DNA from: an uncultured Pelagibacteraceae bacterium
GTDB lineage: Bacteria; Pseudomonadota; Alphaproteobacteria; Pelagibacterales; Pelagibacteraceae
Direction of reading: 5' to 3'
Assembly (NCBI GenBank): GCA_902516395.1
Contig: CABXYN010000001.1
Location: 1 to 64,000, forward strand
Length of the DNA: 64,000 nucleotides
In this document: piece by piece, positions 22,871-34,751 of the stretch
How positions within the stretch are numbered: position 1 is the first letter of the stretch
Layout of the letters: each line of letters opens with the position of its first letter
Made by a program: the position numbers and the translations under genes
Notes under the pieces: model-generated
The model's database searches: none
Seen by the model: the letters and a program-made list of their open reading frames with translations, nothing else
Told to the model about the DNA's origin: nothing

Positions 22871-23326
22871 TTAATTTTGAATAAAATCTAAAGCACCTTG
22901 TAAAATAAAAGCTGCTGCAAACTTATCAATATCTTTCTCTCTTTTACTGACATTTATATCTAATTCACTTGATAAATTGAAAGCACCAACAGTAGATAAT
23001 CTTTCATCCCACAAAGACACAGGAATATCAATTTTATTCGAAATATTGATTGCTATATCTTTTGCTGATTGTGAAGATTTTCCGTAAGTGCCATCCATAT
23101 TTATTGGATTGCCTATAATAATTCCTTTTATGTCATTTTCTGAAATAATACTTTCTAGTTCATCAATTAATTTCCCTTGTTTAGATTTATCTAAAGTTTG
23201 GAGAGGAGTTGCAATTTTTTGATTATAATCACTAATGGCAATCCCAATCCTTTTTGTACCTAAATCTATACCCAATATTCTTGAACCACTTGATAATTTG
23301 TTTTTGAATTCATCAATTGTGATCAT
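22871..23326 (-). CDS. ruvX: Putative Holliday junction resolvase / pre-16S rRNA nuclease YqgF
   Basis: ILGIDLGTKRIGIAISD; GNPINMDG; LWDERLST. Confidence 0.93.
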   Translation of the reverse strand: MITIDEFKNKLSSGSRILGIDLGTKRIGIAISDYNQKIATPLQTLDKSKQGKLIDELESIISENDIKGIIIGNPINMDGTYGKSSQSAKDIAINISNKIDIPVSLWDERLSTVGAFNLSSELDINVSKREKDIDKFAAAFILQGALDFIQN

Positions 23327-23376
23327 ATTGTATATTTTTAACTTAAGTGGTAGTTTGCGACATTATTTTTTACCAT

Positions 23377-23664
23377 ATGACGATAGATCTTAAAACAGTA
23401 AAACACATATCAAAATTAGCAAGGATCTCACTTGAAGAGAAAAAAGCTGAAAAATTAGCAAATGACATGAATTCTATATTTGAATTTATTGAAAAATTAA
23501 ACGAGCTTAAAACAGAAAATGTTGAACCATTAACCTCTATAGCTGAAACAACTTTAAGATTCAGAGAAGATAAAATAACTAGCGATAATATAAGAGAAAA
23601 GATTCTTAAAAATTCTCCTGAAAAAAATGATGATTTTTTTGTTGTTCCGAAAGTAGTTGAGTAA
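23377..23664 (+). CDS. gatC: Asp-tRNA(Asn)/Glu-tRNA(Gln) amidotransferase subunit C
   Basis: MTIDLKTVKHISKLARISLEEKKAEKLANDMNSIFEFIEKLNEL; internal ATG preferred. Confidence 0.95.
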   Translation: MTIDLKTVKHISKLARISLEEKKAEKLANDMNSIFEFIEKLNELKTENVEPLTSIAETTLRFREDKITSDNIREKILKNSPEKNDDFFVVPKVVE

Positions 23665-25121
23665 TGACAGAAATAACATCTTTAAGTCTTTTTGAATTAA
23701 TTAAAAATATAAAAGAAAAGAAAATATCATCAAATGAAGCTGCAAAATCTTTTGTTGATAGATCTGAAAAGTCAAAAAAACTAAATGCTTATGTAACTGA
23801 AAATTTTGAAAATTGTCTTCAACTTTCAAAAGAGTTTGATAACAAACCAAATTTTGATTTAAAACTTCCAGGCATTCCAATTGCTGTAAAAGATCTATTT
23901 TGTACAAATGAGGTAAGAACAACAGCAGGAAGCAATATCTTAAATAATTTTGTTCCCAGCTATGAATCTACTGTAACACAAAATATATGGAACGAAGGTG
24001 GTATCTTGCTCGGCAAACTTAATTGTGACGAATTTGCAATGGGCTCATCTAATGAAACAAGTTTTTTTGGTAATGTTCAAAACCCAATTGCAAAAGATTT
24101 AGTTCCAGGTGGATCATCAGGTGGTTCCTCATCGGCTTTAGCAGCTAATTTAACACCAGTAACAATAGGAACTGATACAGGTGGATCTATTAGGCAGCCA
24201 GCCTCCTTTACTGGAACTGTTGGTCTAAAACCTACTTATGGAAGCTGTTCAAGATATGGAATTGTTGCCTTTGCATCATCTCTAGATCAAGCAGGTCCGA
24301 TGAGTAAAGATGTCGAAGATTGCTCTATTCTTTTAGAAGTGATCTCATCATTTGATAAAAAAGATTCAACTTCAATAGATTTTAAAAGAAATAATTATTC
24401 ATCAGAACTAACTAGAAATATTAAAGGTATAAAAATTGGTATCCCAAAAGAATACAGAGTTGATGGGATGCCAGAAGAAATTGAGAATCTATGGAAAAAA
24501 GGTATTGAATATGCAAAAGATTGTGGTGCAGAAATAATTGATATTTCTTTACCTCACACAAGTTATGCTTTACCTACTTATTATATTGTAGCCCCAGCCG
24601 AAGCATCATCTAATTTAGCAAGATATGATGGTGTTAAATATGGTCTAAGATCTTCTGGAGAAAGTTTAATTGATATGTATGAAAAAACTAGATCAGAGGG
24701 TTTTGGTGAAGAAGTAAAGAGAAGGATAATGATAGGCACCTATGTTCTATCTTCTGGATATTATGATGCTTACTATCTTAAAGCTCAAAAGGTTAGACAA
24801 TTAATTAAACAAGATTTTGATCAAGCTTATAATAAAGTCGATGCAATTTTGACACCTTCAACACCTAGTTCTGCATTTAAAATTGGAGAAAAATCTAATG
24901 ATCCAGTTTCAATGTATTTAAATGATATATTTACTGTTCCAGTAAACCTTGCAGGTTTACCTGCAATTTCAATACCAGCAGGTACAGATAAAAATAATTA
25001 TCCATTAGGTTTACAAATAATAGGTAAACCGTTTGATGAACAAACAGTTTTAAATATTGCTTATTCAATGGAGGAAAAAATCAATTATAAAAATAATATA
25101 ATTGATTGGTGGATGGAATAA
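23664..25121 (+). CDS. gatA: Asp-tRNA(Asn)/Glu-tRNA(Gln) amidotransferase subunit A
   Basis: Amidase signature [34 protein letters not shown]. Confidence 0.98.
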   Translation: MTEITSLSLFELIKNIKEKKISSNEAAKSFVDRSEKSKKLNAYVTENFENCLQLSKEFDNKPNFDLKLPGIPIAVKDLFCTNEVRTTAGSNILNNFVPSYESTVTQNIWNEGGILLGKLNCDEFAMGSSNETSFFGNVQNPIAKDLVPGGSSGGSSSALAANLTPVTIGTDTGGSIRQPASFTGTVGLKPTYGSCSRYGIVAFASSLDQAGPMSKDVEDCSILLEVISSFDKKDSTSIDFKRNNYSSELTRNIKGIKIGIPKEYRVDGMPEEIENLWKKGIEYAKDCGAEIIDISLPHTSYALPTYYIVAPAEASSNLARYDGVKYGLRSSGESLIDMYEKTRSEGFGEEVKRRIMIGTYVLSSGYYDAYYLKAQKVRQLIKQDFDQAYNKVDAILTPSTPSSAFKIGEKSNDPVSMYLNDIFTVPVNLAGLPAISIPAGTDKNNYPLGLQIIGKPFDEQTVLNIAYSMEEKINYKNNIIDWWME

Positions 25122-26596
25122 TGTCTAAAAATAATTCAGTATATCTAATAGAAAGAAATGATAATGTCTATGAAGTTGTTATAGGACTTGAGGTTCATGC
25201 TCAAGTAACATCAAATTCAAAACTTTTTTCATCCTCTTCTACAAAATTTGGTGCTGAACCTAACACACAAGTAAGTTTAGTTGATGCAGCATTTCCAGGA
25301 ATGCTTCCAGTAATTAATGAATATTGTGTTAAACAGGCTATTAAAACTGGTATTGGTTTAAAAGCTAAGATCAATAATAAGTCTGTTTTTGATAGAAAGA
25401 ATTATTTTTATGCTGATTTACCTCAGGGGTATCAAATTTCACAATATAAATACCCAATTGTGGGTGAGGGCAATGTTACTTTGGAAATGCCCGAAGGTCA
25501 AAAACAAGTTGGAATAGAAAGATTACATTTAGAGCAGGATGCAGGAAAAAGTATTCATGATGTTGATCCAAGTAACACTCTAGTTGATCTAAATAGATCG
25601 GGTGTAGCTTTAATGGAGATTGTTAGTAAGCCTGACTTAAGATCACCAGATGAAGTGAATGCTTATATAAAAAAACTTAGATCTATTATGAGATATTTAG
25701 GAACTTGCGATGGGAATATGCAAGAAGGATCATTGAGAGCTGATGTTAATGTGTCTGTAAGAATAAAAGGCTCAACAGATTTAGGAACAAGATGTGAAAT
25801 AAAAAATGTTAATTCTATAAAGTTTATGCAAATGGCAATTATTTATGAAGCAAATAGACAAGTTGATTTATTAGAAGAAGGTGAGGAAATAGATCAAGAA
25901 ACAAGACTCTTTGATACAAAAAAAAATGAAACAAGGTCGATGAGGTCAAAAGAAGATGCTCATGATTATAGATATTTTCCAGATCCAGATTTACTTCCAC
26001 TAGAAATTACGGATAAATTTATTGATCAACTGAAATCTGAAATCCCTGAATTACCAGATGAAAAAAAGAAAAGGTTTATTGATGAGTTTAAAATTTCTCC
26101 TTATGAAGCAACTATACTAGTCTCTGATATTGATACAGCTAAATATTTTGAAGAAGTTGTTGCTAAAATGGGTAAAAACCGTGATATGAAACTAGCTGTG
26201 AATTGGATTACAGGGGAATTATTTGCTGTTTTAAATAATAAAAACATTGAAATTGCTCAAAGTCCAATAAGTGCAAAAAATTTAGCAAAATTGATTAATT
26301 TAATTAAAAACGGAACTATTTCAGGTAAAATTGCTAAGACAATATTTGAATTAATGCTGGATGGTGACTTAGATCCACAAATAATTGTTGAGGAAAAAGG
26401 GTTGAAGCAACAAAGTGATCCAAAAGCTCTAGAGGCATTAATTGATAAAATAATCAACGATAACAGAGAAAAAGCCATTGAATATAAACAGGGAAAAGAA
26501 AAGCTATTTGGTTTTTTTGTGGGGCAAGCAATGAAAGCTTCTGGTGGAAAAGCCAACCCTAAATTAATTAATGAAATATTAAAGAAGAAACTTTAA
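25121..26596 (+). CDS. gatB: Asp-tRNA(Asn)/Glu-tRNA(Gln) amidotransferase subunit B
   Basis: [46 protein letters not shown] at 25121 preferred. Confidence 0.98.
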   Translation: MSKNNSVYLIERNDNVYEVVIGLEVHAQVTSNSKLFSSSSTKFGAEPNTQVSLVDAAFPGMLPVINEYCVKQAIKTGIGLKAKINNKSVFDRKNYFYADLPQGYQISQYKYPIVGEGNVTLEMPEGQKQVGIERLHLEQDAGKSIHDVDPSNTLVDLNRSGVALMEIVSKPDLRSPDEVNAYIKKLRSIMRYLGTCDGNMQEGSLRADVNVSVRIKGSTDLGTRCEIKNVNSIKFMQMAIIYEANRQVDLLEEGEEIDQETRLFDTKKNETRSMRSKEDAHDYRYFPDPDLLPLEITDKFIDQLKSEIPELPDEKKKRFIDEFKISPYEATILVSDIDTAKYFEEVVAKMGKNRDMKLAVNWITGELFAVLNNKNIEIAQSPISAKNLAKLINLIKNGTISGKIAKTIFELMLDGDLDPQIIVEEKGLKQQSDPKALEALIDKIINDNREKAIEYKQGKEKLFGFFVGQAMKASGGKANPKLINEILKKKL

Positions 26597-26633
26597 TTTT
26601 AACATAACCTACAGTCATTATATAATTAAAAAT

Positions 26634-27284
26634 ATGGGTAAGAACATTGAGATTTCTGAAAAAATTGAAAAATATATAAATAATTTTAGTTTTAAACTAA
26701 GCCAAGTTCAAAAAGAAATCATAGATTATAATAATTCTCTTGGAAATGAAAAGAGAATGCAAGTAGCAATATCCCAATGTCATTTCCTCCATTTAATAAT
26801 AAAAATATCTAATATAAAAAATGTGCTTGAGATTGGAACATTTACTGGTTTAAGCGCACTTTCTATTGCTCTTGCACTTCCTGATGATGGAAAACTTACA
26901 GCACTTGATAAAGATAAAGTTACAAGTAAGATTGCAGTAAGTTTTTTTAAGAAAGCTAAACAAGATAAAAAAATTCAAACGATTATAAAACCTGCACTAG
27001 ATAGTTTAGATGAATTAAAAAATCAAAAATATGATATGGTTTTTATTGATGCTGATAAGCTCAACTATAAAGAATATTATGAAAAATCTTTTAAGATGAT
27101 AAATAAAGGTGGTTTGATCATCATTGATAATGTTTTATGGCATGGTGAAGTCGTAGATGAAGATAAAATGGATAAATATACATTAAATATTAGAAAATTA
27201 AACGAGCATATTTCACGTGATGAAAGGGTAGAACAAATAATTATCCCATTAGGAGATGGAATGACTGTTTGTAGAATCTTATAA
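26634..27284 (+). CDS. O-methyltransferase (caffeoyl-CoA O-methyltransferase-like, SAM-dependent)
   Basis: VLEIGTFTGLSALSIALALPDDGKLTALDKD; MVFIDADKLNYKEYYE. Confidence 0.88.
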   Translation: MGKNIEISEKIEKYINNFSFKLSQVQKEIIDYNNSLGNEKRMQVAISQCHFLHLIIKISNIKNVLEIGTFTGLSALSIALALPDDGKLTALDKDKVTSKIAVSFFKKAKQDKKIQTIIKPALDSLDELKNQKYDMVFIDADKLNYKEYYEKSFKMINKGGLIIIDNVLWHGEVVDEDKMDKYTLNIRKLNEHISRDERVEQIIIPLGDGMTVCRIL

Positions 27285-28186
27285 TGTTTAATATTTTTGG
27301 TTTTTATAAATTTAAAAAACTTAGTAATTTAAAAAAATTAAAAAATAGATTAGAGAATAATCTTAAAGACTATGAAATTTGTGGAACAATAATAATTTCA
27401 TCAGAGGGTGTTAATGGAACGATTTCAGCTAAAAAAGATAATCTTTTAAAATTCAATAAACTTTTAAAAAAAATATTATATATAAAAAAATTTAATTCAG
27501 AAAATAATTCAAATAGTAAATTTAATCCATTTCATAAACCTAAAGTAAAAATTAAAAAGGAAGTTGTTCCTATGGGTTTTAAAGTTAGAAACTACAACTA
27601 TCCCAGCAACAACCTAAATCCAAGTCAATGGAATAAAATAATTAAAAAAAAGGATACAGTTTTGATAGATGCACGGAAATCTTTTGAGTATGATGTGGGA
27701 ACTTTTAAAAAATCTTTAAATCCAAATATAGAAAACTTTCGTCAATTTCCTAAATATTTAAATCAATTTAAAAATAGTGAAAATATAGCAATGTTTTGTA
27801 CAGGTGGCATCAGATGTGAAAAAGCAAATATTTATTTGAAAAAAAAAGGATTTAAAAATGTATATGTTTTAAAAGGTGGAATTATTAATTATCTGAATAA
27901 TATTGATAAAAAAAATAGTCAATGGAATGGTGAATGTTTTGTTTTTGATAATAGAGTTTCAATAAAACATGGCTTGAAGCAGGGCAGTTATTCAATTTGT
28001 AGTGGTTGCAGAAAACCTCTTTCTATCAAAGAAAAAAAATCTTCTAAATATTTAGAAGGCATTCATTGTCCAAAATGTCACGATTATTTAACAGATGATC
28101 AAAAATCAAGATTTGCAATGAGACAAAAGCAAATAATACTTGCAAAAAAAACTGGCAAGAGACATATCTTTAAAAAAGATTATTAA
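27284..28186 (+). CDS. trhO: Rhodanese-family tRNA uridine(34) hydroxylase
   Basis: GVNGTISAKKDN; rhodanese loop MFCTGGIRCEKA; Cys-rich CSGCRKPL...HCPKCHD. Confidence 0.9.
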   Translation: MFNIFGFYKFKKLSNLKKLKNRLENNLKDYEICGTIIISSEGVNGTISAKKDNLLKFNKLLKKILYIKKFNSENNSNSKFNPFHKPKVKIKKEVVPMGFKVRNYNYPSNNLNPSQWNKIIKKKDTVLIDARKSFEYDVGTFKKSLNPNIENFRQFPKYLNQFKNSENIAMFCTGGIRCEKANIYLKKKGFKNVYVLKGGIINYLNNIDKKNSQWNGECFVFDNRVSIKHGLKQGSYSICSGCRKPLSIKEKKSSKYLEGIHCPKCHDYLTDDQKSRFAMRQKQIILAKKTGKRHIFKKDY

Positions 28187-28202
28187 TTAAATTATTATTT
28201 TT

Positions 28203-29564
28203 ATGGATTTGCTTAAAGAAAATATACCTTTACTTGTTAGAAAACTTGCAATACCAGCTAGTGTTGGTACACTTTTTCAAACCTTATACAATATTGTTGA
28301 TACTTTTTATTCAGGATTAATCTCACCTGAAGCGCTTTCTGCGCTCAGTAAATCATTTCCAATATATTTTATTATTGTAGCAACCTCAATTGGTGTAACA
28401 GTTGCGGGAACTTCCTTGATAGGGAATAGTATTGGAGAAAAAAATGAAAAAAATGCCTCTTATTATTTTACCCATATTATTATCTATGGTTTCATCATAT
28501 CAGTTTTTATTACATGCATAGGTTTATATTTTGCTGAAAAAGTTTTTAATATAATGGGTTCAACTGAAGAAATTACAAATTTAGGACTTCAATATACAAA
28601 TATTATGTTTTATGGATCATTTCTTTTTTTCCTTGTTGTATCACTTAACTCTTTATTGCATGCAGAGGGAGATACAAAAACATACAGAAATGTTTTGGTT
28701 TTAAGTTTTCTACTAAATATAATTTTAAATCCTATTCTAATATTTGGTTTTCTATTCATACCTGCTTTAGGTATGATGGGTATAGGTCTATCAACAATTA
28801 TAGCTCAATTTATAGCTTTTGCGATTATTTTATATAAGGTCTTGCAAAATCCAAGGGTGAAAAAAATTACCAAGGAATTTTTTAAAATTAAATTAACATT
28901 TTTAAAAAATATATTTTTTCAATCAATGCCAATATCAATTGCTATATGTGGATATGCAGTTGCTGCTACATTTATATTTACTTATGTTGGTCAAACTAGT
29001 GAATTGGCTGTAGCTGGTTATGGTGCAGCTACGAGAATTGAGCAAGTTGTTTTACTTCCTATATTAGGAATAAATACTGCAATTATCTCAATTATAGCTC
29101 AAAATTATGGTGCAAATCATTTCGATAGAGTGAAAGAGACTTATTTTATATCTGTCAAATATGGCTTTTTATTAATGTTTTTCTCTGGAATATTTGTTTA
29201 TTTCACGGCAGATATAATACCAAGACTTTTCTCCAATGATGAAACTGTTCTAGAATATGGACGTAGATACTTAAAAATTGCAGCATTTATTTTACCTGCA
29301 TATCCAATTTTCTTTTTATCAAACGGTTTTTTTATGGGTTTAAAAAAATCTAATTATGCAATGATAAATAATATGTTGCGAAATGTTCTTGTTCCTATTT
29401 GTGTTTTTTACTTAGCCAAATATCTATCTGCAGATTATGATAGTTTTTTCTGGTTGTGGTTTATTTTTCAATGGTCACTTTCGATACTATTATTTAGTTA
29501 TGTGAGTTATTATATAAAAAAAAAATTAGATAAACCTAGCGCTATCCTTAATCCACAACCATAA
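28203..29564 (+). CDS. MATE-family efflux transporter
   Basis: 453 aa, 12 TM-like; IPASVGTLFQTLYNIVDTFYSG; GYGAATRIEQ. Confidence 0.92.
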   Translation: MDLLKENIPLLVRKLAIPASVGTLFQTLYNIVDTFYSGLISPEALSALSKSFPIYFIIVATSIGVTVAGTSLIGNSIGEKNEKNASYYFTHIIIYGFIISVFITCIGLYFAEKVFNIMGSTEEITNLGLQYTNIMFYGSFLFFLVVSLNSLLHAEGDTKTYRNVLVLSFLLNIILNPILIFGFLFIPALGMMGIGLSTIIAQFIAFAIILYKVLQNPRVKKITKEFFKIKLTFLKNIFFQSMPISIAICGYAVAATFIFTYVGQTSELAVAGYGAATRIEQVVLLPILGINTAIISIIAQNYGANHFDRVKETYFISVKYGFLLMFFSGIFVYFTADIIPRLFSNDETVLEYGRRYLKIAAFILPAYPIFFLSNGFFMGLKKSNYAMINNMLRNVLVPICVFYLAKYLSADYDSFFWLWFIFQWSLSILLFSYVSYYIKKKLDKPSAILNPQP

Positions 29565-30071
29565 ATCTTCTGAGAATGATCTTCTCACAAAAAGATTTAT
29601 TTCGTTTATTTCAGTATGGTGAATAATTACATCTGTATGATTGAGCAATGTTTGCGTTACAGAATTTTTAGTATTTTTAAAATTATTGAAATTAAAAGGA
29701 GATCCCGATGAAAGTAGATCAAAAGTCTTTTTACCCTTTATATTAATACATATCCATTGATTGGAAACATCAACTATTGAGCCAAAATTTAATTTAGAAA
29801 TTTCGTTATAAAGACCATCATAAACATTATTATTATCTTCATCAAAATATACTAACCATTCATCTGGACTTAGCCATAGAGCATTAAATTGTTGATTTGA
29901 GGAACCCGTATTTGGTTCAATTGGTAATATGATTGATAAAATCTTTCCTGCTTTTGTAAAAAATTCCTTTTTTTTCCCTCGAATATTTATTTTTTTAATT
30001 GGTTCAGATAACTTTAATTCTAGTCCATCTAATGATTTTTTTTCGAAGTTAGGATATTCTAAATTAAGCAT
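29526..30071 (-). CDS. soxG: Sarcosine oxidase gamma subunit
   Basis: Operon position; QFNALWLSPDEWLVYFDED; RRSFSEDLWLWI. Confidence 0.9.
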   Translation of the reverse strand: MLNLEYPNFEKKSLDGLELKLSEPIKKINIRGKKKEFFTKAGKILSIILPIEPNTGSSNQQFNALWLSPDEWLVYFDEDNNNVYDGLYNEISKLNFGSIVDVSNQWICINIKGKKTFDLLSSGSPFNFNNFKNTKNSVTQTLLNHTDVIIHHTEINEINLFVRRSFSEDLWLWIKDSARFI

Positions 30072-33066
30072 TGATCCTCTTGTTTTCTTTATCTAAAAAA
30101 ATAAAATCTGAAACTGTTACATTGATATTTTTATTTTCCATAGGTACAAAAAGTTTTTGACCATTCATCTTTTTTCCACCTTTAACAACTGCTAGTGCAA
30201 TTGATTTATTTAAATTAGGGCTAAAATAACTTGATGTTACATGTCCAATCATTTCAACCGGTTTCTTATTTAATTCAGAGACTATCTGAGCACCTTCTTC
30301 TAATATTTCATTAGGGTCATCCGTAAGCAATCCAACAAGCTGTTTTCTGTCCTCTCTCATTGTATCACTTCTATAAAGTGATCTTTTACCTATAAAGTCA
30401 TATTTTTTTTTACTAACTATCCAATCCATCTGAAGATCAATAGGTGTCATAGTTCCATCTGTATCCTGGCCAACAATAATAAATCCCTTTTCAGCTCTTA
30501 ATAAATGCATTGTTTCTGTTCCATAAGGAGTAATTTTGTATTCTTCTCCAGCTGCAATGCAGTTTTCCCATAATGATTTACCATATTTTGACTCTACATT
30601 AATTTCATAACTAAGCTCTCCTGTGAAACTTATTCTCATTATTCTACATTCAATTTTGTCAATTATTGCATCTTGGTAAGACATGTGAGGAAACGCTTCA
30701 TCACTAAAATCTTTATTAGGAAATAATTTTTTCAATATTTTTTTTGAATTTGGACCACAAATACTTGCTGTAGAATAGTGATCAGTAACAGAGGTTAAAT
30801 AAACATCTAATTCTGGCCATTCTGTTTGTAAATAGTCTTCAAGTTTAGAAAGCACATTTGCTGCGCCACCAGTTGTTGTGGTCATTAAATAATGATTTTC
30901 ACCCAATCTTGTGGTTACACCATCATCATAAACCATACCATCTTCATTTAACATTAAACCATATCGGCATTTCCCAATTCCTAATTTTGACCAAGCATTT
31001 GTATAAACTCTGTTTAAAAATTCAGAAGCATCAGATCCCTGTATATCTATTTTTCCTAATGTAGAAGCATCCAAAATTCCAGCACTATCTCTTGCAGCTT
31101 TACTTTCTCTTTGAACTGCTAAATGAAGATTTTCATTACTAATTGGGTAATACCATGGTCTTTTCCATTGACCAACATTTTCAAATTTTGCATTATTTTG
31201 AACGTGCCATTCATGAATTGAGGTTTTTCTAACAATATCAAAAAATTTTCCAACACTTCTTCCTACAATTGCTCCAAAAGTTAATGGTGTAAATGGTGGT
31301 CTAAAAGTAGTTGTACCTAAAGTACCCATTTCTGCTCCGGCTGTGTCAGCAATAATCCCCAAGGCATGCATATTCGATAATTTACCTTGATCTGTAGCCA
31401 TTCCAGTTGTTGTATATCTCTTTACATGTTCTATCGATTTAAAACCTTCTCTAAGTGCTAACTTTATATCTTTCGCAGTCGAGTCATTTTGAAAATCTAT
31501 AAAAGATTTAGTCTTACTCTCTGAAATAGTATTTGGTAACAGCCATATGTTTTTCTTCTCTGACTCTTTTGAACATAAAACTGAAATTTTATCAAAACCG
31601 CCTTCATTAATGTTTAAAAATTTTTTAACTTTATTATTTGTATTTTTAACTATTTCTTCTAGTTCAAAATCACCGTTACATGATCCAACATTTATATGAT
31701 TTTCATTTTTTTCAGTTGGAACAAATACTTGATCTATTTCTCTAAAATCTAATTTTCCTCCTGATTGTGTATGCATATGTACCATAGGTGTCCAACCTCC
31801 ACTTATTGATAAACAATCACACTGAATTTTATGTTTATTTCCAGTAACATTCGATCCATCTTCTGATAAATTCATAATTTCTATTGATTTTATCTTTTTG
31901 TAGCCAAAAGTATTAACCACTGTAGAGTTCCAATATATTTTAATTCCTAGGTCTTCAGCATCTTTAACAATATTTGATGAAGATTTTTTTCTAATATCAA
32001 CAATCTTTACTGATATTCCCTTTTCAAATAACGACACTGCAGTTTCATAAGCACTATCGTTGTTAGTAAAAATAATATTATTTAATCCAGTGGATACACC
32101 ATAAAAATCTAAATATTTTTTGACAGAGTTAGCAAGTATAATTCCTGGTCTATCATTGTTGTTGAATATAAGAGGTCTTTCTATTGCACCAGCAGCAACA
32201 ATTACTTTATCTGCTCTTATTTTCCACAATCTCTGTCTTATACTGCCATTTTTTTTATCTAATGGTAAATGATCTGATATATTTTCTTTGGCCAAAAGGT
32301 AGTTATAACTATGAAAAGCTGCCAAACTTGTTCTAGTTTTTATTATTAAATTATCTAATTTTTCTAATTCTGATATTTCATTCATTAACCATTCATTTGA
32401 TTTTTGATTATCTATTATAAAATTTTTATTATTTTGATAAATTGTGGATCCACCAAGTATATTTTTATCTTCGATTAATATTGTCTTTAAATTATTTTTT
32501 GCTGCCATTTTAGCAGATATGATACCTGAAATCCCACCTCCAATAACTAATACATCACAATGTTCATGTTTATGGTCATAAATGTCTGGATCTGGTTGTG
32601 TAGGTGATTTGCCAAGGCCTGCAGACAATCTTATTAATGGTTCATAAATTTTTTTCCAAAAACTTTTAGGCCACATAAAAGTCTTATAATAAAAACCTGC
32701 TGGTATAAATGGTGATATTAAGTTATTAATTCCACCTATATCAAAGTTAAGACTTGGCCAACAATTTTGACTAGATGCTTTCAATCCTTCATAAAGTTCT
32801 ATTTCTGTAGCTCTTACATTAGGCTCTGTTAAATCAGTATTATCATTTATTTGGCATATTGCGTTTGGCTCTTCAGATCCACATGACATTATACCTCTTG
32901 GACGATGATACTTAAAACTTCTGCCAACTAAATGAATGCCATTTGAAAGAAGTGCTGAGGCTAAAGTATCACCCTCAAAACCATGATATTTTTTACCGTC
33001 AAAAGTAAATGAAACAGTTTTTGTTTGATCAACAAATTTTGTTTTATTAATTCTATATTTTGTCAT
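30064..33066 (-). CDS. soxA: Sarcosine oxidase alpha subunit
   Basis: 1000 aa; FGFEGDTLASALL-like N-terminus, SFKYHRPRGIMSCGSEEPNA, Rossmann VLVIGGGISG, C-terminal GcvT-like domain. Confidence 0.97.
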   Translation of the reverse strand: MTKYRINKTKFVDQTKTVSFTFDGKKYHGFEGDTLASALLSNGIHLVGRSFKYHRPRGIMSCGSEEPNAICQINDNTDLTEPNVRATEIELYEGLKASSQNCWPSLNFDIGGINNLISPFIPAGFYYKTFMWPKSFWKKIYEPLIRLSAGLGKSPTQPDPDIYDHKHEHCDVLVIGGGISGIISAKMAAKNNLKTILIEDKNILGGSTIYQNNKNFIIDNQKSNEWLMNEISELEKLDNLIIKTRTSLAAFHSYNYLLAKENISDHLPLDKKNGSIRQRLWKIRADKVIVAAGAIERPLIFNNNDRPGIILANSVKKYLDFYGVSTGLNNIIFTNNDSAYETAVSLFEKGISVKIVDIRKKSSSNIVKDAEDLGIKIYWNSTVVNTFGYKKIKSIEIMNLSEDGSNVTGNKHKIQCDCLSISGGWTPMVHMHTQSGGKLDFREIDQVFVPTEKNENHINVGSCNGDFELEEIVKNTNNKVKKFLNINEGGFDKISVLCSKESEKKNIWLLPNTISESKTKSFIDFQNDSTAKDIKLALREGFKSIEHVKRYTTTGMATDQGKLSNMHALGIIADTAGAEMGTLGTTTFRPPFTPLTFGAIVGRSVGKFFDIVRKTSIHEWHVQNNAKFENVGQWKRPWYYPISNENLHLAVQRESKAARDSAGILDASTLGKIDIQGSDASEFLNRVYTNAWSKLGIGKCRYGLMLNEDGMVYDDGVTTRLGENHYLMTTTTGGAANVLSKLEDYLQTEWPELDVYLTSVTDHYSTASICGPNSKKILKKLFPNKDFSDEAFPHMSYQDAIIDKIECRIMRISFTGELSYEINVESKYGKSLWENCIAAGEEYKITPYGTETMHLLRAEKGFIIVGQDTDGTMTPIDLQMDWIVSKKKYDFIGKRSLYRSDTMREDRKQLVGLLTDDPNEILEEGAQIVSELNKKPVEMIGHVTSSYFSPNLNKSIALAVVKGGKKMNGQKLFVPMENKNINVTVSDFIFLDKENKRINA

Positions 33067-33342
33067 TTAAATTACAGGAGGTTTTTCACCCATTTTGTAA
33101 ACTGCATGTATTTTGTCATTTGATGTATCCCTAACCATATTAAACCATTTTCTACATCCATGAGTATGGTTCCATCTTTCAAACTGAACACCTTTAATAT
33201 TCTTTCTCATAAATAAATATTCTGCCCATTCATCATCACTTAGCTCTGTAGGTTGTTTTGGTCTTACAATGTGTGCTTCGCCACCACATGAAAACTCACT
33301 CTGGTCTCTTTCTCCACAATATGGGCAATTTATAACAAACAT
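33067..33342 (-). CDS. soxD: Sarcosine oxidase delta subunit
   Basis: INCPYCGERDQSEFSCGGEAHIVRP; HTHGCRKWFNMVRDT. Confidence 0.97.
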   Translation of the reverse strand: MFVINCPYCGERDQSEFSCGGEAHIVRPKQPTELSDDEWAEYLFMRKNIKGVQFERWNHTHGCRKWFNMVRDTSNDKIHAVYKMGEKPPVI

Positions 33343-34595
33343 TAGTGTGCTACAGCAGCTGCACCATGTTCATCAACAAGATCTCCACTTACAAATCTGT
33401 TAAGATTAAATGCTGCATTTAATTTATGTGGCTCATCATTAGCAATTGTGTGAGCAAATAAATCACCAGATCCAGGCGTTGCTTTAAAACCTCCTGTTCC
33501 CCATCCACAGTTAAAATAAAGACCTTTTATATTTGTTTTGCTAATGATCGGACTTGCATCCGGGCAAATATCAACAATACCACCCCATTGTCTTAACATC
33601 TTCATTCTACTAAAAATAGGGTACAGCTCTAATATAGCTTTTAAGGTACCTTCTACTACATCATGACTTCCTCTTTGTGTATAAGATATGTAAGCATCTG
33701 TTCCAGCACCAATTACTAATTCACCTTTATCAGATTGACTAACATATGCATGGACAGCATTAGACATTACAACTGTATCTATTATTGGTTTGACTGGTTC
33801 TGAGACTAATGCCTGTAATGGTTTACTTTCAAGTGGTAATTTTAAGCCTGCCATATTAGCAATTACACTTGAATGACCTGCGGCTACTACACCAATTTTT
33901 TTTGTTTTGATAAATCCTTTTGTAGTATCAAGTCCTTCAACATGGTCTCCATTTCTTTTTATTCCTTTCACTTCACAATTTTGAATTATATCTACACCCA
34001 TTGCATCTGCACCTCTTGCATAACCCCATGCAACAGCATCATGTCTTGCAGTTCCAGCTCTTCTTTGTAAAGTTCCACCAAGTACAGGATATCTAATATC
34101 TTGAGAAATATTTATTATTGGACAAAATTCCTTAACTTGTTTTGTGTCTAACCAAACAGCATCAATTCCATTTAACCTATTTGCATGAGTTCTTCTTTTT
34201 AAATCTCTAACGTCTTGAAGGTTATGAGCTAAGTTCATAACTCCACGTTGACTAAACATTATATTATAATTTAACTCTTGAGATAAATTTTCCCAAATTT
34301 TTAAAGCATGGTCATATAATCCAGCGCTAGCATCCCATAAATAATTTGATCTTATGATTGTTGTATTTCTCCCGGTATTACCTCCACCAATCCAACCTTT
34401 TTCTAAAACCGCAATATTTTTCATGTTATGTTTTTTTGCAAGATAGTATGCCGTGGCTAGTCCATGCCCACCACCTCCAACAATTACTGCTTCATATTCT
34501 TTTTTAGGCTCAGGATTCCCCCAGGCTTGTTTCCAGTTTTCATGCTGCGAAAAAGCATTTTTTATCAGTGAAAAAATTGAATATTTGTTTTTCAT
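33342..34595 (-). CDS. soxB: Sarcosine oxidase beta subunit
   Basis: [55 protein letters not shown]. Confidence 0.97.
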   Translation of the reverse strand: MKNKYSIFSLIKNAFSQHENWKQAWGNPEPKKEYEAVIVGGGGHGLATAYYLAKKHNMKNIAVLEKGWIGGGNTGRNTTIIRSNYLWDASAGLYDHALKIWENLSQELNYNIMFSQRGVMNLAHNLQDVRDLKRRTHANRLNGIDAVWLDTKQVKEFCPIINISQDIRYPVLGGTLQRRAGTARHDAVAWGYARGADAMGVDIIQNCEVKGIKRNGDHVEGLDTTKGFIKTKKIGVVAAGHSSVIANMAGLKLPLESKPLQALVSEPVKPIIDTVVMSNAVHAYVSQSDKGELVIGAGTDAYISYTQRGSHDVVEGTLKAILELYPIFSRMKMLRQWGGIVDICPDASPIISKTNIKGLYFNCGWGTGGFKATPGSGDLFAHTIANDEPHKLNAAFNLNRFVSGDLVDEHGAAAVAH

Positions 34596-34659
34596 ATTTG
34601 CAAGAAATTACTTGATTAATATTGAATATTCAATGATTTCAAGTTACACATGTATCAAC

Positions 34660-34750
34660 GGAAGAGTGGGTGAGTTGGCTTAAACCAGCAGTTTGCTAAA
34701 TTGCCGAAGGAGCAATCCTTCCAAGGGTTCGAATCCCTTCTCTTCCGCCA
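34660..34750 (+). tRNA. tRNA-Ser (anticodon GCU), CCA encoded
   Basis: GGAAGAG...CTCTTCC acceptor stem; anticodon arm GCAGT-TTGCTAA-ATTGC; long variable arm; T-arm AGGGTTCGAATCCCT; 3' GCCA. Confidence 0.95.
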
Positions 34751-34751
34751 T

